Assembly (NCBI GenBank): GCA_025024175.1
Contig: QCXZ01000138.1
Coordinates: 49,881,092 to 49,945,091 of the forward strand
From: Rhyzopertha dominica
Lineage: Eukaryota; Arthropoda; Insecta; Coleoptera; Bostrichidae
DNA length: 64,000 nt
Reading direction: 5' to 3'
This document shows positions 21,901-33,056 of this stretch, one piece after another (position 1 is the stretch's first letter; the number at the start of each line of letters is the position of its first letter). The notes beneath the pieces were generated by a model that saw only the letters and a list, made by a program, of their open reading frames with translations, was not told where the DNA came from and ran no database searches. A program made the position numbers and the translations under genes.

Positions 21901-23036
21901 TTATGAGAAATAGGTGAGCCACTATAAAAATATGAAGAAGAACTTTACTATTCCTGCAAAAACTTTTTCTGTGAATGACAGGAAAATATTTACACAGTAA
22001 GAAATGGAAGTGGAAGAAAAGAAAGAGTTCTTCAGTAGACGAGACTGCAGGGGAGGGTGAAATTTAGAAATCCTTAAAGCTGTCAAGAAATGTCGAATAC
22101 AAATTTCTGTAGCTAGTCGTTATTGATGTGAGAACAACATAAATTTTTAAAGTAATTTCCAACTCCTTCAGTCGAAAGATATGGAAGACTAATTTTTATT
22201 AGATTTAATCTTACAATATTTTAAAAGCTCTAATTATTATACTCGTGGAACACTGTTTTATTAATAAAATCATTTTTTTCATTACCTTGATAGTTTATGG
22301 TTCTATTAGGGGTCTTTCTCTTTAAAAGTTAGTGGAAGCAGATCAAGGCTATGCAGGATTGAGCAGACACTAGAAATCCCTCTATACGTATAGTATCATT
22401 CTACTGTACAAATGTACCTGTTAATAGAGGATTTATCGAATAAATGTGGTATCTAAAGGACATCACGTAGATAACTATCAGCACATTTCGTGGAACAAAT
22501 GAAAACTGCCAAATACCGAAACGCCCGTAATTGAAAACTGCAAATTAAAAGAAGCGAAGTAGAATTTCTTTCGCTCCCGGAGCAATAAGAGATAAAGAAA
22601 AGAGTGAATTAGAATTCTGCAGGCACGACCGGAGATCGTGGAAATTATGAAAGCGTAGCGACCGCCTGAAACTTTTAAGGAACTTTGTTTCAGCGGATGA
22701 GCTCATTAAAACGAAACGGAGACCGTTCGCATAAAAGGCGCAGCGCCGGCATGCGGCTATTACTTAAATGAAACGGAATGGGAAGGCCAATGACTTCATA
22801 TAATATTTCTTTAAGTGCCGCTTCGGAAGGTAAGTCCGTGGATTTCATGCGGATTTTCGTGATAGGGTAATCGCCCTGCTTATTCAGTTTCAGTGTACCG
22901 AAATTAGCGTGCAACAATTTAACCACGGATTCTATGACTTAAAATAAGATGATTTTTTTCATATAAACATAGGCCCGTAAATGCTTGATTTCTAAATACA
23001 GGGTGTCAATGGGTTATAGAGCCAACAACTTTTCTT
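21901..23036. other. Intergenic; G+C-richer block and a mariner-type end
   Basis: About 22500-22930 has raised G+C with CpG and no recognisable frame. At 22998 a TACAGGGTGTCAATGGG sequence resembles a mariner end adjacent to TA. It is directly followed by a PLE fragment, and no partner end was found. Confidence 0.35.
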
Positions 23037-23504
23037 TTGAGAAATTATTTCGAAAGTTTTGATAATCTTCAAATTTCAAAGAGAAGCTTTTTGCAAAGAA
23101 AAATGAAATTATTAAAAATGTATTATTCTGTTGATGATATTTTTTGTATTTGGACGGGAACTGACAGGCAACAATACATACATACAATAAATAAAAAGAA
23201 TCAATTTACCCTAGAAAAAGAAAAGGATGGAGTTCTTAATTTTCTGGACTTGTCGATAAAAAATAGTAAAATAGACTTTGAAATTTATAGAAAACCAACA
23301 CAGTCAGATGTTACAATCCCGGCTTCTTCAAATCAATCATTACAGATTAAGCATTCCGTGTTTTATAGTTTAATAAACAGACTAATAAATATTACACTTA
23401 GAAAAGAAAGTTTCGAAAAAGAATTGACGACAATTAAACAAATAGCCTTTAACAATGGATACGACACAAAAATTATGGACCAAATACTTAAAAAAGCAAT
23501 ATAA
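23037..23504 (+). pseudogene. Penelope-like element family 2, RT fragment
   Basis: The frame contains VDDIFCIWTGTDRQ (catalytic DD), FTLEKEKDGVLNFLDLS, FEIYRKPTQSDVTIPASSNQ and SLINRLINITLRKESFEKEL. It is nearly identical in DNA to 36060-36500, so both derive from one PLE family distinct from family 1. The first residues (23037-23100) correspond to the region before YADD with a short internal rearrangement. It is truncated on both sides. The GIY-YIG domain is missing. Confidence 0.8.
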
Positions 23505-23520
23505 AATTAGAATACAATAC

Positions 23521-24130
23521 TGCCTTATGCAAGCTGTAACGTTTTATTCTTCCTATTCTTTTTATTCAGTGGCGTACTGCTTTCATTGTCCAATATCCTC
23601 CATATTTGATAAATTCTTCATATCGTTCCCAATGTAACTTCAGCGTTTTGAATATTTGAAAAGTGCGTTGTCCCCATCAGACTGTTTAACCGTGCGCAAT
23701 GTCCATTGTTGGGGGAACAATGACACTTGTCTCGCCATAAGGATTGATGGGGTTTTCAATACTTGCCTGTTCCATTCAGCATTCATTTCTGAATGAACAA
23801 TAGGGGAAGAATGCAAATACAGAAGTGTGCTTATAAAAGCGTCTGTTAAAATGACAAATTACGCTTCGCATATTCCACTTGGCGCTTTCGGCATTTCATC
23901 AGTCAAACACTAAAATCTGTCCTTTTAAAAGAGGTCCTCGAAACATGAAGCTGAATTGGCGGAAGCTGTAGGGCAACTTGTTGATGCTACCATAGTATTT
24001 TCCCTCAGGAGTTTAAGATAATGTTTATTAATCGCGACTTAATAGTAAAGCAAAGAAATGCATCGTTCTTGATGCGACAGGAATGTCGAGCAAGAAGAAG
24101 CAACCGTGAACATGTTATAAAGCTGCGATA
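23521..24130. other. No gene recognised
   Basis: AT-rich sequence with no convincing frame or repeat. Confidence 0.4.
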
Positions 24131-24139
24131 CACTGATTG

Positions 24140-24985
24140 TATACCTTAAACTGTCAAACAGGGGAATGATGGAAAAAACACTAATGCATCCAGCATCTCA
24201 ATATGTGAAAATGATGTAATAGTACTGACAGAAACATGGCTGAGGAATGATGTTCTAGCAAGTGAATATTTTCGATATTTTTTCAGTGTTGTAAAGTGCA
24301 ATGAGGAAGAGGCACTCTAATTGCAGTAAAGTCGCACTTATCTTATAGCAATTTAATTCAATTGATAAAATAGATGTTGTTGGTATCCAGTTGCATCTGA
24401 AAAATATCAGTATCGCTAAGGAACTGAAATTGTCAGTTATGAGCAATTGTTCGAAGATATCGAGCGACCATGCGACTTATAGCAGGGGATTTTAATATTA
24501 CTAGTATCAGAAAAAGTAGAAGTTTGCAACATTTCCATTTATATAATGATATGCACCAAATGAATTTAGTGTATAACAAAAATAATAGATATTTCAACTT
24601 AGTACTGTTCTTCAGACGTCATCAGGGTGCATTGGAAGCTAATGCTACCGTTACACATACGGTATTTAAACCTAATTTCAAAACCTTGAATGCATCAGTG
24701 CTCTATAATTTTGCTCAAGGGGATCAAGTTACTTTGTATATAGCCATGGCATAATATTGTGTGCGCGCGTGATTACTTTTATAGAGAACTAGACTATTTA
24801 ATCAAATCTTATGTACCAAAGAAGACGGGTAAAACACAAATACCAAAATGGTTTACTAAAGATATAATAGTGAAAAGAAGGACAGAATTAGAAGACTCTT
24901 CAAATCCACTGGATTGGCTTATTATACCGAGAATGCTCAAAATCTACGCAAAGAGAAAAACAAAGTAGAAGACTCAAAAAATGAC
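24140..24985 (+). pseudogene. Non-LTR retrotransposon apurinic-like endonuclease, broken
   Basis: Segments in shifting frames are NDVIVLTETWLRNDV (catalytic Glu in TETWL), EYFRYF, LIAVKSHLSYSNL, IAGDFNITS (catalytic Asp/Asn of the GDFN motif) and NLVYNKNNRYFNLVLF (NNR-LDLV motif), then a linker ending in ELDYLIKSYVPKKTG and PKWFTKDI. This is the order of APE-type endonucleases at the N-terminus of Jockey-like ORF2 proteins, which nick the target DNA. The RT that should follow is absent. Confidence 0.75.
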
Positions 24986-27900
24986 AAATGGGAGAACAGA
25001 CTAAGACAAACAATATTTTAAAACGAGGAACGGAATGGAAGCACTCTGCAGATTTGCACATCATTGTAATTGCATGAGAGCGAAGACCCCATGACCTGAA
25101 GCCTTCCGCCCTTCAGGTATTATGTATGCATACATACATATTACATACATCCATACATTACAGTAGGGCTCTGAAAATGCAAATACGTAAAGTAGCATAA
25201 TATTCGAAGCCAAGCTCGAATTCAAATGAGCAAAATGGCTGTGTCACTTCCGCAAATCGACAACTACCGCAAATGAGTAGATGCAAACAATTAGGGGCGT
25301 CGTAAAACTCATTTTGGAAGTTCTGGCAACTATATCAAACTTTCTTTATTGCCGCGCAATCTGCTGTTAACTTAAACACTGCAAGGTAATTTCGCTCGTA
25401 AGTCGAGGCAGTTTTATTTTGAGAGAGTTTTGAAAAGTTTGACTCGCATAATATATTTGCTGACAATTCTTACTACTAGACATTTATTTGTACATTTTTA
25501 CTGCGATAACTGAAGAAGAAATAGAAGATTTCTCTTTAATAAGTGTAAGGATTATGGTTCGTTAATCATAACGAATGATTGTTGGATGTTATTAGTCTGT
25601 TATATGTCTTAATGCCTGTTGCACAATCTGCATGCTCAAATATTTCCTATACGTAAATAAAAAAAAAACTTTATCTAGTTTCAGTAATATCAATTTGTCT
25701 GCACAGTTCCTGAAAGTGATATAAGTGTTTTCACAGCGTCCCTGGGATTTAATTTTAATGGACCGTTGGTAATTTTTATGAGCTATAAAACTCTATACCT
25801 ATGCCATAAACACGTCATAACTTCAACTTTTTTCTTAATTGATTGGAACGACTCTAAATGGACATGATGGTTTTTCCAAAGTATATGGAAGAGTTGCATT
25901 AACGAAAGTACTAAATCGAAACTTCTTGCTGGTTAAAGTGAGAAAAATTGGTTATTTATTTATTTTATCAAGTCATTCAACTATGAAACAGTTACGTTTA
26001 TAAAGGAATGGCCACGAAGATTTGAAGTCAGTAGTGTCTTCAGCATCAGTTCCACATATTGCATAAGGAAGCATATCGAATCATAAGTTCCTACAATAAT
26101 TTTTAAGAAGTAAAGTTCGTTACACAAAATATTCATTGATTGGTTCAAACTTATTCGTTGGAACCAAAGTCATAAGCAAGTTTACAGTATTGTGATTTTG
26201 ATTTTGATCACCACAGCTTTCTGAAAAAAAATGTGCAGGTGCTTAACAGAGACAGAGGTAGGAATTTCCTTGTTTATAAAATTTAAAAGAAACGAAGTTA
26301 CTTCCCTGACACCCTGACCTGACCTGACCTGACCTGACAAATAATCTTCTGTTGCATTTTAAAAGGAGGTAGCATACCCTTATAGTTTATATATTTTGGC
26401 TTGGCTTCTGAAACAAGCATTTACAAAATTACTAAAATGTCCAGCAGAGTAAATGTACACAATTTTTTTGCTAAAACCGCCTACCAGTGTGGTAGTATCT
26501 CAAAAGTATCTCTATTATTCCTTACACGCTGCTGCAACAATCTAATTAAAGTTATTTACTATCTATATCACTAAATTTGCTTTCACGCAATTTGATTTGA
26601 GAAGCCATTAATTATGTTGTGTTTTTCATGTAGAGATAAGCCATTTAATTATACAAGTAAATTCTTATGGATACTGGAATAACAGACACGAAAATAAGTT
26701 TGATGCCATTTAGTTATTTAGCCTTTTAGATATACAGTTGGTAATGAAACCAATTTGTGTTTTAGCACGTGTTTGCGGATAAATATAATACAAAAAAGGG
26801 CGTTTAGCAAATCGCTAGCAAATAAACAGGACGGGACAAAAAAGAACACAGCTATAGAAGAAAACTACACTGAAACCGAGGTTTTATGCTTCAGGCTTCA
26901 GCTAAGTTTGTACTGAAACTAATAAGCCCAGCATCTGATTAAATAAACAGTGTAATTATTTTTACTACTTCCTCTGAAATATTATTTGCCGTACTTATTA
27001 AGCCACAATTTTTTTGTGATAGCAAAGTACGCACAAATTAGCACACGAAAGGTAGTTTAACTCCAACCAGTGTTTACCTAAGCAGGTACGGGATAATCTT
27101 CCCTGGGGCTGAAACAAATTAAAATCACGAGCCCATTTAGGCATATCCCTTTTCGGAAAAGAAAAACACTCCACGGCCGCCTTTGTTAACGATTTCCGCT
27201 ATAGCGAAAGGAACCATAAAAAAGGAAGAATCCTCTGCGATTCGTCGTCTGATAAAAAAAATTCAATGGATGCAGAGAAATAATTTCCTTTGATGTCTTT
27301 GAAAGCGGGTTTTGACACTGCCTCTTTCGCCGCTCGCATGTATGCTCGCTTTTAATATGGCTGCGAATTCGCTGTAACAGAACATCGTTTTTTTTCTGCT
27401 CCGAATCAAGGAGGTGATGACGCAATAATGGATTGATACGGGCATGAAACGTCTGTCGGGAAAGCGGCGAGTTATTATTGAAAATTGTATTCGATGGAGC
27501 GAAATGCCGGGATTCAGCAACCTAAGAATTAGTGTAGCAGGGATACCGGATATTGAAGCTTTGTGGAGAATCACATGAAGTACTAGTAAAATTATAATAG
27601 TAGTGTCTATATTTCAAAAAAATTTTTACCAAAAACCATAGTACTATGTCACAGTCTGTTTAAGACTTTTCGGTATATTGTTATAAATTTTGGTGGTAAT
27701 GTACTTGAAAGATCTTTCAAATATCGCAAAAAGGTACTATTATGCATTAACTAGACATGGAAGGCGATGCCCATAACGTTGGTTTAATGTTAACCCATCA
27801 AATTTTTTGATCAAGTTATAAATGAAGCAATTTTTAAGATTCTCTTTGTCCAACTAATTTAGTCTATTTAAAGTCTTATTTAGAAGCTTCTTCTGTATAA

Positions 27901-28610
27901 CGGTCTAAGCTTACTACCGATTTACAGACCGCAATTTTGTTGTTCAGAATTAACTTTAGTAGCAGCTGAAAACATTCTTCAAGTGGAAACGAGAAATAGA
28001 TTTACGTGTCATGAACATACTGACGTAAATGTTAAAAGATAAGATAAGAGTGCAGACCGGTCGTATAAATAGAGAAGAGAAGTAGTCCTAAAATAGTTTC
28101 TTAGAGAACTCCACCCTTAATTGCTTTAAATTTTCATCAGTAATGTGTAGTATGTACGTTGTGGTTTTATGACTGCGTCTGAAATCACATCTTATCTTCA
28201 ACCCAATCAATTGGTGGTAAAACGTATGCGCGTCAAAAATGAGTGTTTTTTTGTATAAGTATAAGATACTTTAAATAGAGCTGCTGCTGAAAAATTACTG
28301 ATAACAGAAAAAAATTGTATATTCCTTTAACAGATATTACTTATATTATTAAAGCTCTTCAAGGATTCCTTTTGATTGCAACATGTAATATACGAATCTT
28401 GTACATGTTTACGTCCCACAACAAAAATAAATAATTTTAGATAAAGCGTTCTGAGACTAATCTAATTGAGACGACAATGATGATCGTATCCAAGATGGAA
28501 GATATGGAAAACTTACCAAAGGGGTGCTCTACTTGCAAGATAACGTATCTGCCTACAAGTCGTGTTGATTGCAAAACAATTCATAACATTTAAAATTAAT
28601 AATTTTAATT
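24986..28610. other. Intergenic with simple repeats and a G+C-richer block
   Basis: Simple repeats: a CATACATA-type tract at about 25125-25160 and a CCTGA pentanucleotide tract at 26313-26338. About 27060-27570 is G+C richer with a 103-codon minus-strand frame that lacks recognisable motifs. The rest is AT-rich with nothing identified. Confidence 0.4.
26313..26338. repeat. CCTGA pentanucleotide microsatellite
   Basis: Five tandem CCTGA units. They are preceded by one imperfect unit. Confidence 0.85.
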
Positions 28611-28614
28611 AATA

Positions 28615-29509
28615 ATTTAATTTTATTAATAAAGTTAAACCTTCGACATTATAGTCAGTATATTCATTGTTAAAGTGTACACTGAGTGCTATAGACAATG
28701 TAAGTATCAGGAAATTTTCGAAACTAATACCGTATTTTAAAAGCAAATCAGTTGGATACCGTCCAAAAAAGTGCAGAATTCTAACGAAAGAGGAAATTAA
28801 GAGATTTGTACAAGAGGTACCTGACAGTAGATTTCTGCTAGAAAAGGTAATTCAAATTAATATAAATCTATTGACTTATCTAATTCTGAGCAACTTTTCA
28901 GGTCATTTTAATTATTCGTGTTTGTGGAGCTTTGGGAAGAGATGAGCTACTGAAAATAATCACAGATGGTGTATAAGACAAAAACTCAATTATTATTATA
29001 AAAATTTCTGATACCAATACTCATACTCCGAGATGTTTTGTGATTTCAAGTCCAGACCAAATGAAAATATGCCGCAAAACTGTGCTTTACGTCTGGTAGT
29101 TACTACAAGTCGAAGATTTTTTGTTCAGTATGTCAAAGAAAAATGTGTTAACCAAGTGGTTGGCGTCAACAAAATAAGGAATGTGCCAAAAGAAGTAGCA
29201 GCGTATCTCAATTTGCCTCATCCAGAATCTTATACAGGGCACTGCTTCAGATATTCTTCCGCCACTCTCTTAGCCGACGCAGGCGCCGATATTACCNCGA
29301 TTGAACGCTCTAGTACGGTAGAGGAGATTTGTATAGAATATTCTATTNAAAATAAAATTTCAGTCGCAAANAAACTGTTACCANCTTCAGCAGAGCCTAC
29401 AGGACTTACGAATAATACCAAGTGCGCAGTAAACTTAAACAATTATNGCAGCAGCCTCACTGAACACCCAGAATTAAAAGCTACGATNACTGATAGCACT
29501 AGATCATAA
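28615..29509 (+). pseudogene. Crypton tyrosine recombinase (copy B) with an apparent 55-bp intron
   Basis: The coding trace starts around 28618 with KPSTL, a TAG where Trp is expected, then SVYSLLKCTLSAIDNVS and KCRILTKEEIKRFVQEVPDS. At FLLEK it is interrupted by 28847-28901, which begins GTAATT and ends TTTTCAG. Beyond it the match resumes in phase as VILIIRVCGALGRDELL (first catalytic Arg). After a TAA and small shifts come RRFFVQYVKEKCVNQVVGVN, ESYTGHCFRYSSATLLADAG (HxxR) and a degenerate end; the HGGW block is lost and EEICIEYS may hold the Tyr. It ends at 29509. Six N bases lie at 29297-29488. Copy A has no intron at the same place. Confidence 0.75.
28847..28901 (+). other. Candidate spliceosomal intron within Crypton copy B
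   Basis: It is 55 bp long, AT-rich, GT at the start, TTTTCAG at the end, with TCTAATT as a possible branch site about 20 bases before the acceptor. Removing it joins FLLEK and VILIIRV in phase 0, exactly as copy A reads FLLMK-VVTIIALHV without interruption. Confidence 0.6.
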
Positions 29510-31264
29510 ATTTAACTCGCTGCAATATCGGTAATAAATTGTAATCGTCTTGTTACTGTTTTTTTATATAATAGTTACTGCTTTGTTATTAAAATGTTAT
29601 ATTATGTAAAATTAATATTAATAAAATCGTAGATAAGTTTTGAAAGAATGATAAATTATTTTAACATTTGTTTTATGTTCTAGACCGACAAATACTTCTA
29701 GAACAGAAAAGTATTTCGCGGCTAGGTGACAAAAAAGGTTCCCTTTATCAACTGAAAATTTAACGAAAATGTCAGCTTTTGATGACCGTTTTCGAGATAA
29801 TAGATACATATCAATATACCCTCTTAGAGTGTAGGTTCAACTGGAGGAACCATCATATCAGCGGAAAATGTGGAATTTTGCAGGACGTTCTGTATTCCGA
29901 ACAGTTGCAATAAACAACTCTTCCGTCTCTATTGCGAATCTACCACAACGTTTATCAATTAAAAGTACTAGCAATCAAAATTTAAATCTCACGTGTCTTT
30001 ATTTCCGCATATTCCATAGAAGCTGCAGCTCACACTTATATATCAGCTCCCTTTCTGCATATTATAAAAGGGCCAAACAGCAGCGCGACTCTGTAAAGCT
30101 TCCACGCTGGAACATCTCGGTACCGTGGGCATTCTCATTTGCGTCCCCGATTGCCAACAAAGGCTTCAGTCACAGCGTTCCAACGCCGGCGGCTATTTGC
30201 CGAGGAAAACTTACAGTGGCATGGCAGCAGAAAGTTTTCCATCCGCGCTACCTCCGTTTAGATTTTTTTCCGCAACACGAAACTGTACAAACCGAACTGC
30301 AATCCTCTGACAAAGATTAATCGGACCCTCGACGTAATATATATCTCCCGGCCTGGTGAATTACATTTTAATCGATCGTTTTTCTGTTTATTTATTCGCT
30401 TAATTGGGCGATGGCACGTGTCAGAACGAGGCGCGAGGAAAATTTATTCGCTGGTGCGTCGGCAGCTCGCTATTATTGTGTAATTAACGACGCGGAAAAG
30501 ATGGCGTGCTTCTTTTGTTTGACGGAGCGTCTTAAAATGCCAGAAAACAGATTTAGCTCGCCATTATACTGATTCGATTAACAGTTTTGCTAATGGCATG
30601 ATGATTTCTACGCTATAGAAGGTATCTGTGAATATTGGACCCAGCCGGTAACCCTGAGGGTCTCTTAGCATTAGGTACGACAACACAATTTGTGGAACCA
30701 AACTATAATGAAAAAACCATAAACACAATGATTCAGAGAGCCTAAGTACGTATTTCGCCAGCTAAGCTGCCATCTTCAGTATAGCGAGGGACTTCTTGAA
30801 CGTCTGGGCGGATTAACCGGAGGATATTCTCCCTAGCAGGTTTTCAGCGGAGTCCTGATGCTTTAATAACACATTAACAATGGTTTTAAGGGCATTAGAT
30901 AAAAACAACCTAGATTTCATTGTGCTTTTTTGGACATTTATGCAATTATAAATTATTATTATAAATGAAAACTATTGAAAATAATAGCAAACTACATTTC
31001 AAATAAATTTGTTTTAATTTGGCAATCTTACTTGAAGAGTATGTTATTAAACGTCAAATAGCTATAACCTATGCATATTAATACAGTGTTTGATTTTTCA
31101 AAATATAATGGAATTTTTTTTCGAAACACCAATTACTTCCTGATTTTTAAATGACAATAATAATTACAAGCATAGATGAACAACAATATTTAATGCGATT
31201 TTAAAGCAGGTCTTACAAAAAACTGTATTTTAAACGTCAATTTTTTTCAAGACTATAACGTATA
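29510..31264. other. Intergenic; G+C-richer block
   Basis: About 29990-30570 is richer in G+C and CpG; an open frame 29868-30320 of 150 codons crosses it but has no motif and shows low-complexity serine-rich content, so I do not call it a gene. The rest is AT-rich and holds nothing identifiable. Confidence 0.35.
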
Positions 31265-32536
31265 CAGGATGTTTCACGAATGATAATGACCCTGACGAAA
31301 TTAAAAATGCAACCCAAAATACATTCTCATAGCCAATGTAGTTATGTTACATAATGGTATTATTTTAAAAATAAATTGGGAATCCTGTCACTGTATTTAT
31401 TAATGATGAAAAAACAGATATTATTTTGATTTATAGTGAATGCAAGAAAAATGCTTCCGCTGCTGCCCGTTTATACAGACAATGTTTTCCAAATAAAAGA
31501 GCTCCTGCCGATACAATTTTCAAGAGACTTGAATTAACTATAAGGACAAGCTGTCCACCACAGAAAAAGTCAAGAGAAAGAACAGCAACAGGTCCTGACA
31601 ATGAAATTAGAGTATTGGAAATGATTGACGAAAATCCTCATATTAGTCAAAGGGTAGTCTCAAGAGCAACCGGTATTTGTCTTCAGTACACCGAATAATT
31701 AAAGGCAATCAATTTCATCCGTATCACTTGCAATTGGTTTAGGCCTTAAAGGAGACAGATTATCCTAAAAAAACTGGCTTTTTGTAACTTTTTTTGGGAA
31801 CACCTAAATTAGAATGTGAGATTTTATGGGAACATTTGCTTCTTAGATGAAGCAAGATTTTCTAATAATAACATAACACGGAATATTGGGGAATCAAATT
31901 GTTGGGCCTTATTTTATTCGCGATAGTTTAAACGGCAATACTTATCTAAATTTTTTAAGAAACATTTTACCGGTACTTCTCCAAGATGTAAATTTACAAG
32001 TAAGACAAGATCTATGGTTCCAACAAGATGGGGCACCTGCGCATTATCATAGAATAGTGCGAAATCATCTTGATTTGCTTCTGCCTAACCGATGGATAGG
32101 AAGAGGTTCAATTAATCCTTGCCCACCGAGATGCCCGGACCTTACTCCTTTGGATTAATTCTGTGGGGAATGATAAAAGGGCAAGTATACCAAACACCAA
32201 TTGAAAGTGTAGAACATTTAGAAAATAAAATACATGCATGTAGATCCATCACTCCAGAAATGTTAGTGCATGTTAAAAGATCGTTTTGGGCACGAATTCA
32301 AGCTTGTGAAAACGGCGGAGGGCGACATTTTGAGCATTTATTATATTAATGTTATTGAATAAACATTTTTCAGAAATAAAATTTGTTAAGTTTATGTCAA
32401 AATTTACGAATTTATACGGTTCTCTGTGTTTTATATTTTTTAAGACGATGAACAATTATCAATGTTACCTACGCAAATGTATTTTGGGTTGCATTTTTAA
32501 TTTCTTCAGGGTCATTATCATTCGTGAAACATCCTG
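31265..32536 (+). mobile_element. DD41D mariner-like element, copy A
   Basis: 1272 bp, flanked by TATA at 31261-31264 and 32537-32540. Ends start CAGGATGTTTCACGAATGAT, and the inverted repeats are about 55 bp long (to GCAACCCAAAATAC). It shares most of its sequence with copy B at 48084-49390. An internal deletion removed about 90 bp around 31870, including most of the region after the first catalytic Asp. The right end abuts the terminus of a DD34D mariner. Confidence 0.9.
31402..32349 (+). pseudogene. DD41D transposase, copy A, broken
   Basis: The trace runs NDEKTDIILIYSECKKNASA, FPNKRAPADTIFKRLEL (N-terminal HTH), DENPHISQRVVSRATGI (second HTH). A 4-bp deletion relative to copy B near 31680 shifts the frame. 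Then LDEARF (first Asp) directly meets the internal deletion, followed by NQIVGPYFIRDSLNGNTYLN, WFQQDGAPAHYHRI (second Asp) and RCPDLTPLD (third Asp), with a stop just after. Forty-one residues separate the second and third Asp. In another frame it ends RIQACENGGGRHFEHLLY at 32349. Copy A keeps the NGNTYLNFLRNI segment that copy B has lost. Confidence 0.85.
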
Positions 32537-32540
32537 TATA

Positions 32541-33000
32541 CGAGGGCTGGTCTCTTTCTGTTAAGCCTAGTGAAGAAAACCCATTTTTAACGGAACCAGC
32601 ATACTTATATTTTTCCAAAATACTCTCTTCTACAATCTATACATTTCTGCATGCGTTTAAACCATTCATCAAAAGATGTTTTCCAGTCTTCTGGAGTTAG
32701 GTTATTTACCTCAGTTTTAAACGCTGATTCTGCTGTTGTAAAACGGAAATCTGGACTATACGGCGTCTGGCCCAATAATTCAATATTTTGGTCAGTTAAA
32801 TATTCACTTGTTCTAGCCGTTGTATGAGCTCGACAAATATCATGATGAAGGATGGTTCTTCCTTTTGGACACTTTTCTCTAACAGCCTGAAATATTTCTG
32901 AGCAGAATGATAAGACAACGACCGCATTGGCCGGAAGCTGTGATAGGAGTTTATTCATATATTTTTAACTTATAAAAATAAAGCGTCTTCCACCCAACTG
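32541..33000 (-). mobile_element. DD34D mariner-like element fragment
   Basis: On the minus strand the 3' end is CGAGGGCTGGTCTC at 32541, next to the TATA that also borders DD41D copy A. The 5' part is lost beyond about 33000. It carries a transposase remnant. Confidence 0.65.
32605..32958 (-). pseudogene. DD34D mariner transposase, C-terminal half
   Basis: The frame reads PKGRTILHHDICRAHTTART (catalytic Asp in HHD, with the usual NA changed to IC), EYLTDQNIELLGQTPYSPDF, then a region where the third catalytic block is damaged (SPDFRFTTAESAFKTEV in place of SPDLAPNDFFLF), and WKTSFDEWFKRMQKCIDCRR and EYF at the C-terminus. These match DD34D mariner transposases, and the loss of the third Asp context makes it inactive. 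The N-terminal half is absent. Confidence 0.75.
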
Positions 33001-33019
33001 GTTTTAGATCCCGCATGTA

Positions 33020-33020
<1 letters not shown>

Positions 33021-33056
<36 letters not shown>
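33021..33056. repeat. AAT trinucleotide microsatellite
   Basis: About twelve uninterrupted AAT/ATA units. Confidence 0.95.

Noticed and set aside
26313..26338. Possible CRISPR-like or telomeric repeat
   Set aside because: Plain CCTGA tandem units without spacers; not the insect telomere repeat (TTAGG) either.
29868..30320. 150-codon plus-strand frame
   Set aside because: No recognisable domain, no splice-site support, and composition changes within the frame as it enters a G+C-rich block.
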